From contig NMRA01000033.1 of the NCBI GenBank assembly GCA_002633005.1, forward strand, positions 1,107,203 to 1,171,202: 64,000 nt of DNA. Reading direction: 5' to 3'. Shown in pieces: positions 31,111-44,400 of the stretch. This DNA is from Phoronis australis (taxonomy: Eukaryota; Phoronida; Phoronidae). Under the pieces are notes generated by a model. That model was given only the letters and a program-made list of their open reading frames with translations, was not told where the DNA came from and did no database searches. The number at the start of each line of letters is the position of its first letter. The stretch's first letter is position 1. Made by a program: the position numbers and the translations under genes.

Positions 31111-34100
31111 TTTTACGTTGAGTAGTAATTTATTACCAGCCGGCCAATGACCCAGCTCAGTGACGACCACGTTAGACCACAGTTAGGTATTCTAATGAAT
31201 ATATCACGTCATTGCAAGGTCTTGGACAATAGGCCTACATACAGACATACTCTACATTGAGATTGCAAAAGTGGATCATTCTACTTTTACTTACTAAAAA
31301 CATTGCTACCTATACTTATTGAGTATAGACTGATGTGGAATTTTCGAAAGAACTTATCTTGGACTTTAGCGGTGTTGGGCTAAACTAACGAAAGCGCAAA
31401 TGCTGAAAACCGTGGGCCGAACGCAAATAAATATTGAGGCATTAAATCATGAATGTGGCGATTTGTAATAAATTCCCAATATAGCATCGTATTATAGTCC
31501 TGGTCAAAGCTACATGTAATGTCTTTGAGAAGTCTACCCCCCATCGCGCTTTGGCCGTAAAACCGCCGGGTAGTGGCCCTTTAAGCCTCAATTACACAAG
31601 TCGGTGATAAGGTACAGTACATGAACATCAAAGGAAACAGCATGCAGTGTACGTACATGTATTCGGACTTCGTCTGTGAACGACCTCCGAACCCCGCTTA
31701 TCATTCAGCGGTACAAACGCACTTACATGAACAATCACACTATAACACTGATCGGGGGTTGCCCTTAAACAAACATACTGACAGATAAATGATCAAATTT
31801 AGCGATCAATGAAATATAACCTATGGATTGAACTTAACACCGTTTTTTCTATCGATCACCCTAACAGACATCCAACTGCAGAAAGGCAGGATTTAAAACC
31901 TTCTTGGATGGACATACACCTCTCCATTGGCGGCATTACGGGCGAAATATGTTTTTAGCATTATTCAAGGTTGGATGGGAGAGAATGGAGTTATTAGCAT
32001 TGACCAAATTTATAAAACAAGACAATTTATTGTGTTTTTGTGTTTTGTTACAATTATCGCCTATTCTAGCCGTTGTCTGTCAGATATTCGTTGAAATCAG
32101 GCTTGGCGTCTTAAATAATCGGGATTTTGCCCGCTTACTATTGCAGGGTAATTAAGTGGGTTTGATTACGCTCTGCTGCCAATTTCGACAAAATTACTTT
32201 TTTATCGCGAAGAATGTTCCGTTAGTGTGCAAACTGTCAACATTCTTGTCCAACCACTTGCGATCGCCTCAGGCGGGCAGAGCCTAACCACCACATCATT
32301 GGAATATACATCTGTACACCTTGGTAGGACGAAACGAATACATCGTGCATCACTGAGACATCTGACGAGCGTTTACACGAACATTTTTCACCCGGTGCTG
32401 CTGCCGCCCGATTGGATGACAGGCGTACATACATGAACATTGTTTATGTTTAGTTTTTGTAGCCGGACTCGGCTCAACCTATTGGCGTTTAGTTCGCGTA
32501 ACAATTAATTGTAAACGTAGTTTTCAGGGTTTGATGCAACTGATTTTCGTCACTGTTGTCAATTAATAGGTAACAGGTCTATGTAAGCAGGTTCAGGTCG
32601 TCCCGCAATTCCAGGAAAATATACCTAAAAGACCGGTATTTTACTTGTTGGGAACGACCACTCAATGAACTGATAAGACTACAATGACGTTAAACACATA
32701 CATTTATGCAAACGCGAAGTAAAAGATAAGGTACTGAGTATAGGCATACAGTGGATACCTCTAAAACTGATGGTTTCTATTTTATGCACGTGATGGTGAA
32801 ATCGCCACCCAAATGTGAATTTCCGAAGTCGACAAAATACAAGCGCTAACTTTGACACCCCTCCATCACATCAAAGCGACACGAACATCGGCTCACGTAC
32901 CTCAGTGCTACCCTTACTGGTACTAGAGCACACAGATGACCATCGACAAATCTAGTAGCTGCAGTAGGATGTTGCGGGCTGGAAGAGCAAATTTCGAGGA
33001 GGCAAAGTGGTCTCGTAAGACACCATGTTGATAGCGAGTTTTCATCTGTTCGTGCCCGGGCAGAGTCACTCGCACCCCATGTCTTGACCACTAAAGCAAT
33101 AATTTTTGGTTGGTTACAGCTGACATTAGCTCCTTCCTCTAACGTATTTTTGTTTTCCTGGGCGTATTTCGTAGGTTAGTCCCAGTATGGTTTTCACACC
33201 AAAAGAAAACCGCAGACACGTCAAACAAATTACACCGAAAAAATAAGCCGTATTACGTCATCGGTAGAAAACTGGTGACAGTCAGAGTAGTTTTGAACAT
33301 TACCAGGTCCCGCGGCGTGGAGATAAAACCATATGTATCTGCTGCATGCACGAGAGTACATATTGAACAGAAACACAATGTTGTGCAATTGTTTTCTTAA
33401 CGTAACCGAGTCCAGCGATGCGTGGACGGAGGTCACTGAGGCAACAGACTTGTTTGTTACATTTGTGGCTCTAGTTTGGCCATAGTGATGCTTTTAACAA
33501 ATCCTAGGGGACTTTATTTCCGTTACCTATCGTTGCTAACATTGGTAGGATTTAAAAGGCCACGCCCTTGTTATTTGCCGTCCGGTTACTCATCTCAACG
33601 CAAAAATATTCCTAACTTCACACAACGGCACGGCGTGCATTACAGATTCTGAATTCCACAACAAACCATTTAGAGCATTGCGTGTGACTCAAAAAAGCAT
33701 TCATTATGAAATGGTTGGTCAAATCCAAAGACTTCAAAACTGTACTAGTTCATATCTATTGCAGGCCACATTTCAACTCCATGTGATGATACAGTGCAAT
33801 TGTTATTTGGCAAAGACAATTTTTGGTACCAGTTCGTTGCAGACGATGGGTCTATTTCATGATTTTTTGTAGTTAGAAAAAAAGTCATCATAATAAATTG
33901 CATGCGGCTTTTAAGTTTGAAAACTGTCATTGTTCTTTGTGAAACTTCGTTGGTATGGGCAACATCATCAGATTAAGTTGACTAGAGAGTCTCCACCTTT
34001 AGCATTAAGTCTCGGGTTCAAGTCCGGTTGGGGCACAAATCTTTTCAGACTAACATTCATCACCGAGGTCAGGTGATGTGGCAATGGGCGGAGTGCTGAC

Positions 34101-34140
34101 CAGACTCGACAGATGTTCGTGACAAAACACATATATTATT
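31111..34140. other. Intergenic, nothing firm
   Basis: Open frames (for example 31904-32155, 32846-33091) do not resemble known families and lack splice context. No RNA gene seen. It separates two convergent genes, so no shared promoter is expected. Confidence 0.5.
33990..34050 (+). repeat. Weak tRNA-like (SINE?) segment
   Basis: GGTTCAAGTCC at 34015-34025 matches a Pol III B box perfectly, but no good A box lies at the right distance. Possibly a decayed tRNA-derived SINE. Confidence 0.25.
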
Positions 34141-34149
34141 TCTAACATA

Positions 34150-35388
34150 TATTTTATTTCATTTCAGAACAATTATGTAAAGAACATGTCAAAAAAACCC
34201 ATACTAATCAAGAGACTTAAAATCTACTTTCTTGATTTGTCAAACACATTCCTGGGAATGTACCCACATGGCCGACATTAGAAATACTAACTTCTGCTCA
34301 GATGACCCAGGAGGGAAATAGAGAACCTTTCAGTTAAAATAAAATTAGGAAGATTAATCACCTATGGACATATTAAATTATTTAAGTAAACAACATTAAT
34401 GATTCAAATTTGAAAAGCATTTTGCACCATTACTGGCCGGTGAAACACTTCGATACAGTCACTGTTCAAATAATTATCAATTTTAATCTCCAATTTCATT
34501 TTTATTATGTCACTAACTAGCACTGTTATGGCTGAAAATAACTATCTGCAAACTTGCACATAAGCAGTCCCCTCATTGGCCAGTCAAAAACCCAATTAAA
34601 AAATAAAACATTGAAAACCACGAAGCAGACACCGGAACACAAGAGGAGCATTTAAGATTTTGCTACCACAATTAAACCCTGCATTGATTTTCAATCAATT
34701 CATATTACCTCCTATATGTATAATCTAAGTACAGTTCACCAACCAATCAGTCACTTAATGCATCCATAAAAAAATTTGCTCCACATTCAAAATCCAAATA
34801 GAGATACTTTGACTTGTTTCTTACAGCCAATCAGTGTCAGCAGATTTTGAGATGTCAAACCATGCCTTTCTGTTCCGTTTTTGCATGAAAATGATGATAC
34901 GTGTCCCAGTGCAATCAAACCCAAGATGAGTTAATGGCTGATTCAAGCTGAGCGAACATGATAGTGGTCCTTTACTGAAGTAACCCTCCAAAATAAAGCC
35001 GTACTGAATAGACTAGACCCTCAACAATTTTTGTGAACAGCCATGACCAGCGCTTTTTCGTTATTCATTCCTTCCACTTCAAAGCCACAACCATGTTACT
35101 GCTACTAGGATAAAACAATTTACACCATTTGAGTTTGACAATTTGTTTTCTCAGGCCATGGCCACAAGTCAGCTTCTTCGCCATTATTCCAAATTTTTCC
35201 CCAAATGTACTCCTTGTAAACTGACAAACAGAATACACAACACAATGAGCCCAATGGAGTTGGAGTCAAAATCCACAGCCAGCTAATTCACCTGAAGCCC
35301 AATCAACTATTCACATAATCAACATGACTGACATGCATGTACAAATTTACATGTACTGTAAACACGGAGATTCCACTGTCTGTAATAT
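34150..35388 (-). other. Probable ACLY 3' UTR
   Basis: Non-coding sequence after the ACLY stop on the minus strand. Minus-strand AATAAA candidates lie at 34153-34158 and 34501-34506, which would give a 3' UTR of about 0.9-1.2 kb. Confidence 0.4.
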
Positions 35389-35489
35389 CTACTGCATGTC
35401 ATCATGAATCTCCGGCAAGATGTAGGAGATGTCGTCCCATGGGTGACGGTACAACCCTTGCTTCAGCCTCTTTTGATCCAGGAAATGAC
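35389..35489 (-). CDS. ACLY: ACLY last exon and stop
   Basis: [20 protein letters not shown] then [12 protein letters not shown], stop TAG at 35391-35389. Confidence 0.97.
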
Positions 35490-38400
35490 CTGAAATCGAT
35501 AAACATTGGCTACACAAACAAACTTTTCTGACGATGCTGTCTATTGTGGTTATACTTGGCAATAAATAGCTCACATCTATAGCACTCGGCAAGTTTCACT
35601 CACATGGTGTAAAAGAACCAGAACTGCATGATAACTTTGTTACTCCATTCTCTGGTAGTAGGAGTACTGAATAAAACACCATGGTGTGTGTGCGTCTGTA
35701 TGTTGTTCATAGCTGTTTGACTGGACTACGGTTTCTCGGGCTGACGTCACATACTTTGAAAATAATTGTCGAGTAAAATCTAACCATTTCACGTTTGACA
35801 ATTCATAGTTGTCTTCTTAACATATTGTAAGAACCAAACTTCAATGTCTTAGTGACCAAGATAAGCTTTAAAGAAGCAACGTTTTTCATGGCAACCTTAT
35901 CACTCCACATTCTGAACGTGGAATCAATCCTCCAAACCACTAAATTAACCATTGGGATCGATATTCCAAACACAGAATTAGGGCTTGAAGGTAGAAATCA
36001 TGTGTCTACATGTTGGATAGACTTGCAGCATTCCCCGCACTGAGGAATTCTCTATTACATGAACTAAATTGAAAGCTAAAAATTTGACTCAGTGCTTAAA
36101 AGGTTAACTCATTTTCACGCCAAAGAAGCATGACTTACCTATGAATCCCATACTTCTTCCAAGAACAAACAACCCATTGAGAGCCCCAATGTCTATGTAT
36201 TCCTGTGCCTCCTCTCTGGAAAAACACATTGCACAATCAACGGACACAAAAAACAACCCTGAGAAGTGGACAAAATTCGGCTATACAAGTCAGTAAAGCA
36301 CCCTACAAAATCCCTGATCTATGACCATGCATAAGAGCAACACCCTACAGAATGAGGATTTTGTGAATATTGTAAAGCCACGAAAATATTTAAAATCCTT
36401 AACAAATACAGAAACTTGTATTAAAGTACAAAATAAAGGTATAGTAATGTGAAATTTGCACTCACATGACCATGTTTTATTTAAAACTCAGAATTTGTCG
36501 TTGAGATTGCTGAAACTTTCATAGACATGAAATTTTTCACACGAAACCTTACAAATCTTGAAGTAGTCTACGGTAAAAACATTTTGTTGCAATGACCTGA
36601 TTTGCCTTTTTTGATACAATAGTTATGCTCTCATCTTGCACCTTTATTTGACACACTACACATCAGGCATACTGACAGCACAATACATTTCCTAGTAAGT
36701 GAAACCTCTAACCTTGATCATATCAAGCACAATTCAGAAGACAGCACGTCTCAATCTATCCCTAAATGAATAACCACACAAACCATGAAAAGCGTGTCTT
36801 ACCGCGTGAAACAACCACAGTTGCTGAGGAGATCAACAAACGACACACCTATGAAACCGTCAACGTTGAGGATTAGGTTAGGTTTCTGGAACATGAAGAA
36901 TCAATGTACTGAGACGGGCAGTTTTTTAATTCTTGGTTTAACATAACACAATTCCCAAGCTTCCTAACAACCAACACCACTCTTATCAACTTCTTAACAA
37001 ACAAAACCAAGAAATTATCAAATATCAACAATTTTGCTTCTCCGATTTCATTTAAATCCAGCCGAACTGGGTGCCATCTTCGTAGAACGAAAATACTGAA
37101 AAGATATACTTGACTTTTGTATTGGCTGGGATCCATTTCCACAGAGAACAAATCCTATCGCTATTAAGCATGTTTTATTCAATCCGTTTTCGATTAATTG
37201 TCATAAAATATTAATGGATGCCTATTGTGGAAACATGTCGATCAGACTGGTGTAGGCGAACCCACTGTGGTATCTCAAGAACATAAAATTGGGATTAGGG
37301 AAAAGAGAGCAATAACCTTGCATGCTATTCAATTAAACAAACACACGGTCTTGCGTGATGTGTCAAAATGGAATCTACAGTTACAGAATTTATCCAGGAT
37401 CACGCGGAGGACAATTGGAAGGTCACGACAATCTAAGATATTGCAATGAATGAGAACAAAAATGAAATGTCGGCAAGTGAACGCCCTATTGACAACATTC
37501 ACCAAGTTGCTTCTATAGTGCCGATTTTGCAAAATATAAAATATTCTTGGCATAACTTTGATGAAAACTGATGAATTTCATGAAGTGATTAAAAAAGAAA
37601 CAAGTGCATTCATTTTTCAGTTCACACCAAAAAGTGAGCAAACCTTGGAAGTGGTGATTTTCTCCACAGCGATAGCATAGTCCAGTAAAGGTGTGGCAGG
37701 AAAGTTCTGCTTGGCATAGTCCTTCAGGATAACCACTCGCTTGTCAGGGTTGTTGATCTGTTCAATAGATATAAGCCATGTTGGCAATGCATTTTAACAC
37801 ACTAATGAGCCAATTGTTGCAATTATAACTCAGTTGTTGACATTAATATTCTATAAACATTCTAACCCAATAGTTATGCAGGCACTATGTTTTAATTTAT
37901 TTTGTAAATATAAGTGTAAATATCAAGGAAATTATCACCTCCAATACCTAACCACATCACCTTCCCACTAAACCCTGTACCCAGTGACTTAATGCCTTGA
38001 AACTGTGCCCAGTGACTCAATGCCTTGGACCAGTGCCTACTGACTCAATGGCTTGAACCTGTGCCCAGTGACTTAATGCCTTGCCCCTGTGCAATGACAT
38101 GGACTTGTGCCAAGCGACTCAATGACTTGATCCTGTGCCCAATGACTCAGTGATTTGGACCTGTGCCCAGTGATTCAAGGACTTGACCCTATGCCCAGTG
38201 ATTCACAAGTTTGACCCTATGCCCAGTGACTCACCAGTTTGACCCTATGCTCAGTGACTCACCAGTTTGACCCTATGCCCAGTGACTCACCAATCTGACC
38301 CTGTGCCCAGTGACTCAATGACTTGACCCTATGCCAGTGACTCACCAGCTTGTTCCTGTGACTTACCGACTTCACCCTATGCCCAATGCCCATAATCAGT

Positions 38401-41400
38401 TGTCCTTTCTTCCTCATACTGTTCACAAACTCCATAGGGATCATGCCAGAGTCGTATGCCTCACTGAACTGTTTGGCAGCGGCATCCAGCGCTCCACCAA
38501 ACCTGTCACCCTGCCAAACAGACCATGTCCATGTAAATAGAAACTCAAGAGCAACCGAGCGACACATCTGTCACGAGGTCCTGTTTTATTAAAAAAACGA
38601 TACTGACGATGTCTTTATTAATGTTACATATTAGCAAGTGAGAGTTAAGATTATATGGGTACTGATAAATTACTTAAAATTTGACTGCAATAACAAAAAG
38701 GCCCACTTCCCATTTGACTTTAGTGAACAACACCTTGACACACAATCAAGTATTAAATGATAAAGATTATGATTTATTCAGACCCATGTATATGACTAAT
38801 GATGAATATTTCTGTCATACAACGTTGCAGGGATCACAACTGTTCCCTTCTATAGAAGATGGTCGACTGGTAGTCTCTGGTCTTCACGCCTTTCCCGTCA
38901 AACTGTACTGCAGCAACATCTGCTGGGTTGTGGGTGAAATGTCCTCTGCGTGGTTTGGGATAGGTTAAATCTTGCTCCACCACACTGATTGAGGGAGAGA
39001 TTTTTTGCCGAGATTCAAAAAGACTCCTTTTCACCACGCTCAAAGCAGTAATTCTTTCTGTCAATAATTATCAGTAAAAAATCCCTTCTTTAATCAGTGT
39101 GGTGGAACGAAATTCAACTTATCTAAAACCTGCCAGAGGGTATTTCACTCACTCACCAACAGAGGGTGCGCCAGTAGTTTCACAGGAAAGGCAGGAGACC
39201 TGAGACTACAAGGCGACCATTCTCTGTAGTGGAGGACAGTTGAGATCCCCGCAATGTATAGTTTTTTCTAGGTATTTCTGTCTGAAATATTCATAATTAG
39301 TCATACAATCAAATCATGTCTATATGAATCTGTAGCAAAAAGGTGATTGCAAATGCCTAATAGTCTTCAAATTATAACAGATGGTGTCGGACATTAGGAC
39401 TTGACGGTTTTAAGTGTGTTTCAACCCCTATAAAACAGCAGTACTTACAATGGTCAGCAGACCAGACGTGAGAGAAGACACGAGATCCTTGCCAGCCCTG
39501 GCACACACGATGGTGTTGTGTGCACCAGATACTGCAGGACCATGGTCAGCGGTGACCATTAGGCACATCTCAATAAACTTGGTCGCATACTTTGGCAGTC
39601 TGAAATAAGAGTGCCAGTGATCACAGATAAAACTCTCAGTATGTCGTTCTTTAGGTCTGTATGTACAAAAAACTTTTACCTAAGTGATTTTAATGTTTTG
39701 AAACAGACCTTGAAGCTTTGGTTCTAGTTAGGTTTGGCAAGTAAATCCAAAAAACGGGAAATAGTTTTGACAAAAACTGTGATCAAGACTTCTTTCAAAG
39801 CCTAGTTACACTCAATTAGAAACTGTCCACAATATTATTTCTGGATAATTAAAACAACTTTAAAAACAGAACTAAGTCAGGCAAGTATACCTCACCTTCG
39901 CTGAAACCAGAGCAGACTCAACACCCCTCCGATGCCCATTTCCTCTTTAAATATGTCTGTGATAGGAATGCCCGCGTACAATAACTCTTGACCTCTTTCA
40001 TCACAAATGCTCGTCATGAACGAGGCTGGCTTTCTGATCAACCCTAGCTCCTGCAAAATTTTATATTATGTAGCTATGTATTGGAAATATTAAAATTTCA
40101 AGGTGGGTTACGATCATGGCAGATTTGATAGTCACCAGTTGAATGTGTTAATGAAAAAACATGGACTTTTTGTTACTGGAATGGTATTGGAACACTGGTC
40201 TTTGTTATTGGAATGGTATTGGAACAATGTTCTTTGTTATTGGAATGGTATTGGAACATTGTTCACTGGCATGAACGCATTTGTGTAAAATAGATTCCTC
40301 GTGACAACCTGCATGCATGAGTTTACTTTTAATACGCAGGTAGGATCATTATCTCGCCAGTATACATTAAAAGTAATCAGAGAAGATATTATCTGTTTCC
40401 CCATCATTATAGGTCATTCTAGATACCCTTCATAACATTTGATGTATTTTCTAGCTACTCTTCTGGTTCCATTTACCTGACATTACAAGGCACCTGCTTG
40501 CACTCAGCCACTATGATGAGGAAGTCCTTGTTATTACTTTTGGCATGTACTACAGCACCACCTAGTGAATTTCATGTTCCCCCTTATGGACAACAAGCTA
40601 AACGTAATTCAGACATACTAACCAATGAATGAACTATTGACAAGTTCCCAATTAGCTCAGAACAAAAACACTAAAATTTAACCATTTGTTTCACAAACAT
40701 CAGAAGGTCTAAGAATTTACAAATAAACAGAAAAAAGAAATATTGTCAGACTGTGGTGTGTCACGCCAATAAATGTGAGTCTTGAAATCAAAATCCTGTT
40801 TTGATGGCTTTGACAATTAAATTCACAGCATTACTGAAATGTGCAGTGCCACATAGAAAGCTTAAAAGCTGGTAACAGTATACTACACAACTCTTACACT
40901 GCCAATATTGCCTTGTGGCGAATTTCGGTGTGACCCGCCAATGTCGCCTCGAGATAACTTAGGTACCTAACTCCGGTTTGTCAACTTTTAGCTGTACAAA
41001 ACGGGGGCGCTAATAACAGTGTACGGCATCATATGACCATTCTTTTGTTTGGCAGAAAGAAATTGTTGAAAAAGCGATTTTTTTCTCATTAAGCTTTAGA
41101 GCAATTTGTTGATGCTGATTTCTTGACTACTGGGATCAAAACTAAAACAAAATGACAATGAGAACTCAGAAGCAGAGTGTCAACAGTTTTACTAATATGT
41201 AGGTGAGCACTCAGTACCAAATAGAATTGTCAAGATACAGTGAGTAAGGATTTTATAGGATTTTTTGTTTGTGCACTGACAAGTTCCTCAAAATTTAATT
41301 CTTTGACACTGGGAAATGCATCTCTTGCTAGAACGTTGACAGCGAAAGAGTTAAATCACAGAAACAGCCTTTCTAGACACTCTAACCCTCTTACCCTGGC

Positions 41401-44400
41401 CCAGTTGTAATCCATGGGTACAGTTGGTGGTGCCACCTCTGGTCGGGGCACAATAACACCTTTGTCGAGTAATGTGTTATAAACAGTCCTGGAAACAAAC
41501 GATTTCATACAATTGCCAATATCAATACTTGTCATCAAATTAAACAAAACATCCAGAATGAAAAATAAATAAAAACCAGTGTTTTTTAATACATATTATT
41601 ATCGAGTTTTAAAAGTGACTGTTTCAGTAATCTACATTGGCTAAAAAATAAAACCATTCAAAACTTTTGTAACATAAACTTAAAGAAAGAGAAAATTAGA
41701 AACTTGCCACTAAATCATTTTGTATTGAGTTTAGTTCATCAAGAGACAAAGCAACCATCAGGACAAGAACTTCAGTTTTAATTTAGCTTATAAAATTATT
41801 GTACACCAAACAAAAACCAGCATGAGACATCTATTTGAACGACAAATATTTTACAATTCGCTTGACAACTGGAAGTGAAATGTAAAGCTCTTATTGTCAC
41901 GGTATTGAGATATTTGGTAAACGATAAGCACAGAGAGACAGTAGGCACACCAGGGCATCTGCTTAGATTCGCGCACAAATTAAAGGTCCACAGGCCAAAG
42001 TTAAGCAAAAACTAAACAACTTACAGTAAAAACTGGGCTACACCGAGCGTCAATGTGTGCATTGCACTCATTCACATTCCATATTCACATGTACATTGTT
42101 ACAGTGACGATTGCAAGACACTTGCATATTTCAGTATTAAGAAGTGCAACAAACACCTTTCACAAAAAACAAGTTGGTGCTCCATAGTCTAACACTTTGA
42201 CACATGACTGTCAGTGTATAGCATTCATATTTAAATTACTTTGCGTAAATTTTCTCTCATGTACCAGGGCGACAACATCCCACACTAAATAAAATGCAAA
42301 AGGCTGATTTGGTTTTATCAAACTTTGCCTGCTTTTCACTCAGCATATGACCTTATGACCTTGACCTGACTCAACACTGACAGATATACATACTTAATGA
42401 GTTCACCCAGTTCATCAAAGCTGGAGGGTACGTTGACCCCTGCCTGCTTTAGAGCAGCGTTCTTGGCAACCGCCGTCTCAGAGTCTGCATTAGCGCAGGC
42501 TCCAGCGTGACCAAATTGGACCTGAAGTAGTGAGAGTACATACAGTAGTAAGTAAACTAATATATAGACATGCAATTCACATGCAAGTACAAAAATCTGA
42601 AAAAATACCAGGGTGAACCAACATTTTTTGGTACTTGAGAATTCAAAATAGTATTTCACCACAGGTCAATTTAATGTTTCATAATTGACTGTGTGAGAAA
42701 GTTGTGACTCGGACCCGACAACTACTTTCAGATTTTTATGTATGTAAGAGGTGGTCAAAAGAAATCCGTCAGTAGCAAGAAAAGCATTATGTATGAGTAA
42801 ATGTCTTCTGCAAGCTGTAAACAATAAACAACCTGACTTCTACAACTAACAAAATGCTGAACCATAAGTTACCATGGTTACACACCTCAGACGTGAACAT
42901 GCGAGCACATGTGCCAATGCACCAGCAAATGATGGGTTTAGTGAGACGCTTGGCCTTCACTGCCTCAACTATACTGTACTCTTCCACACCACCGACTTCA
43001 CCAAGAACTATGATCATCTTGACCTCTGGGTCATCATGGTAACGGGTTATGTGGTCCATGAAGATGGTTCCTGGGTATCTGCAGATATTGAAGAGTGTAG
43101 TTTTGAGCACAGCAAAATAGTTATGAAAATTACACTATACAACACCCTTAGTGAGAGCACGCCAATATTCAACCTTTCTAACTTTTCAAAAGTATGGACA
43201 GTAAAAAGTTTACAGAACTAGTTTGTTTGAGTAATACTCACTAACGACTCAATGCACTCAGCTATTCTCAATGTCAAAAACAATAACTTGTGATCACGAC
43301 TATTTATCAAATGTACTAATTGTACTCAGATAGGAAATGACTCGTGGGGTTGGAATAACTACCGAATGAATATCTGCATTCCTCAAAACTGAACTGTAAC
43401 TTCACAACTTATCATGTGTGCTAAAAGCAGTAAGTGGAATGCTAAATGAATGGTTCCAAGACCAAACACAAGATGGGGTAATCAACACCTGGAGGCACTA
43501 TAGTTAGTCGTCTACTCACCTGTCGCCACCTATAGCCACACCCTCGTACACGCCATCAGTGTTCATGGAGATAACGTTGTTGAGTTCATTTGACATACCG
43601 CCAGACCGCGACACATAAGCAACACTAAAGGAAAAGAAGAGACACAATGGCTTCAAAAGCAGGCTTAGATGTCTTATGACTTGACATACAAATCACTCAA
43701 AACGAAAATCTAATAATTCAGTAGAAAGCCTTATGTTTACAGGGACGCGTTACACCATAAGGTGTTGAGTTTAACGTCTTGGTCGGGATATCTCGACTTC
43801 AAAATAATGCTCACTGCTGATTAGATAACATTCTTGCTTATCAAGACAAGTTAATATGCTTTCCTTGTGCCAAATTATAGTCTGGAATAATTCAACTGAA
43901 ACTGGATCAGAAGGTAAGATTTTTCAAACAAATACTGCCTAGCTGGAGAATTTATGGCCAACAGCTTATTAATTAAAATGACGTTTTCTTACTAAAATGA
44001 TATAGGCAAGATATTGAATTCCGGACCTCAAAGGTGGGGCAATCTATATAACTAATACCTGCCGGGCCTGTACAGTTTTGACGACAGTATGTTGTCGAGC
44101 ATGCCTCCTGTGTTGCCAATCTTGAAGCAGCCTGGCTTAATTCCACCTACCTACACAACAAGTGAAAATCAGAGCAAGAATGTTGTGAAGTATGTTAACA
44201 GTTTCGTTAACAGAGAAGTTTTTGCACAGTACCACAGTAAGCCTGAAATGATAAATCATACACAAAGGGGCCTTGCAGGGGTCCCACATTTTGAGAATCA
44301 GTTTGATGCTTGTTTTTCAGTGGAGAAATTTGGTTCTCAAAACATGGAACCCCTGTAAAGGACTTAAGGCACACTACAATCAATACTCGGGCACCATCTC

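Noticed and set aside
42874-43221. 115-codon plus-strand frame
   Set aside because: Antisense shadow of ACLY visible exon 17 and adjoining intron.
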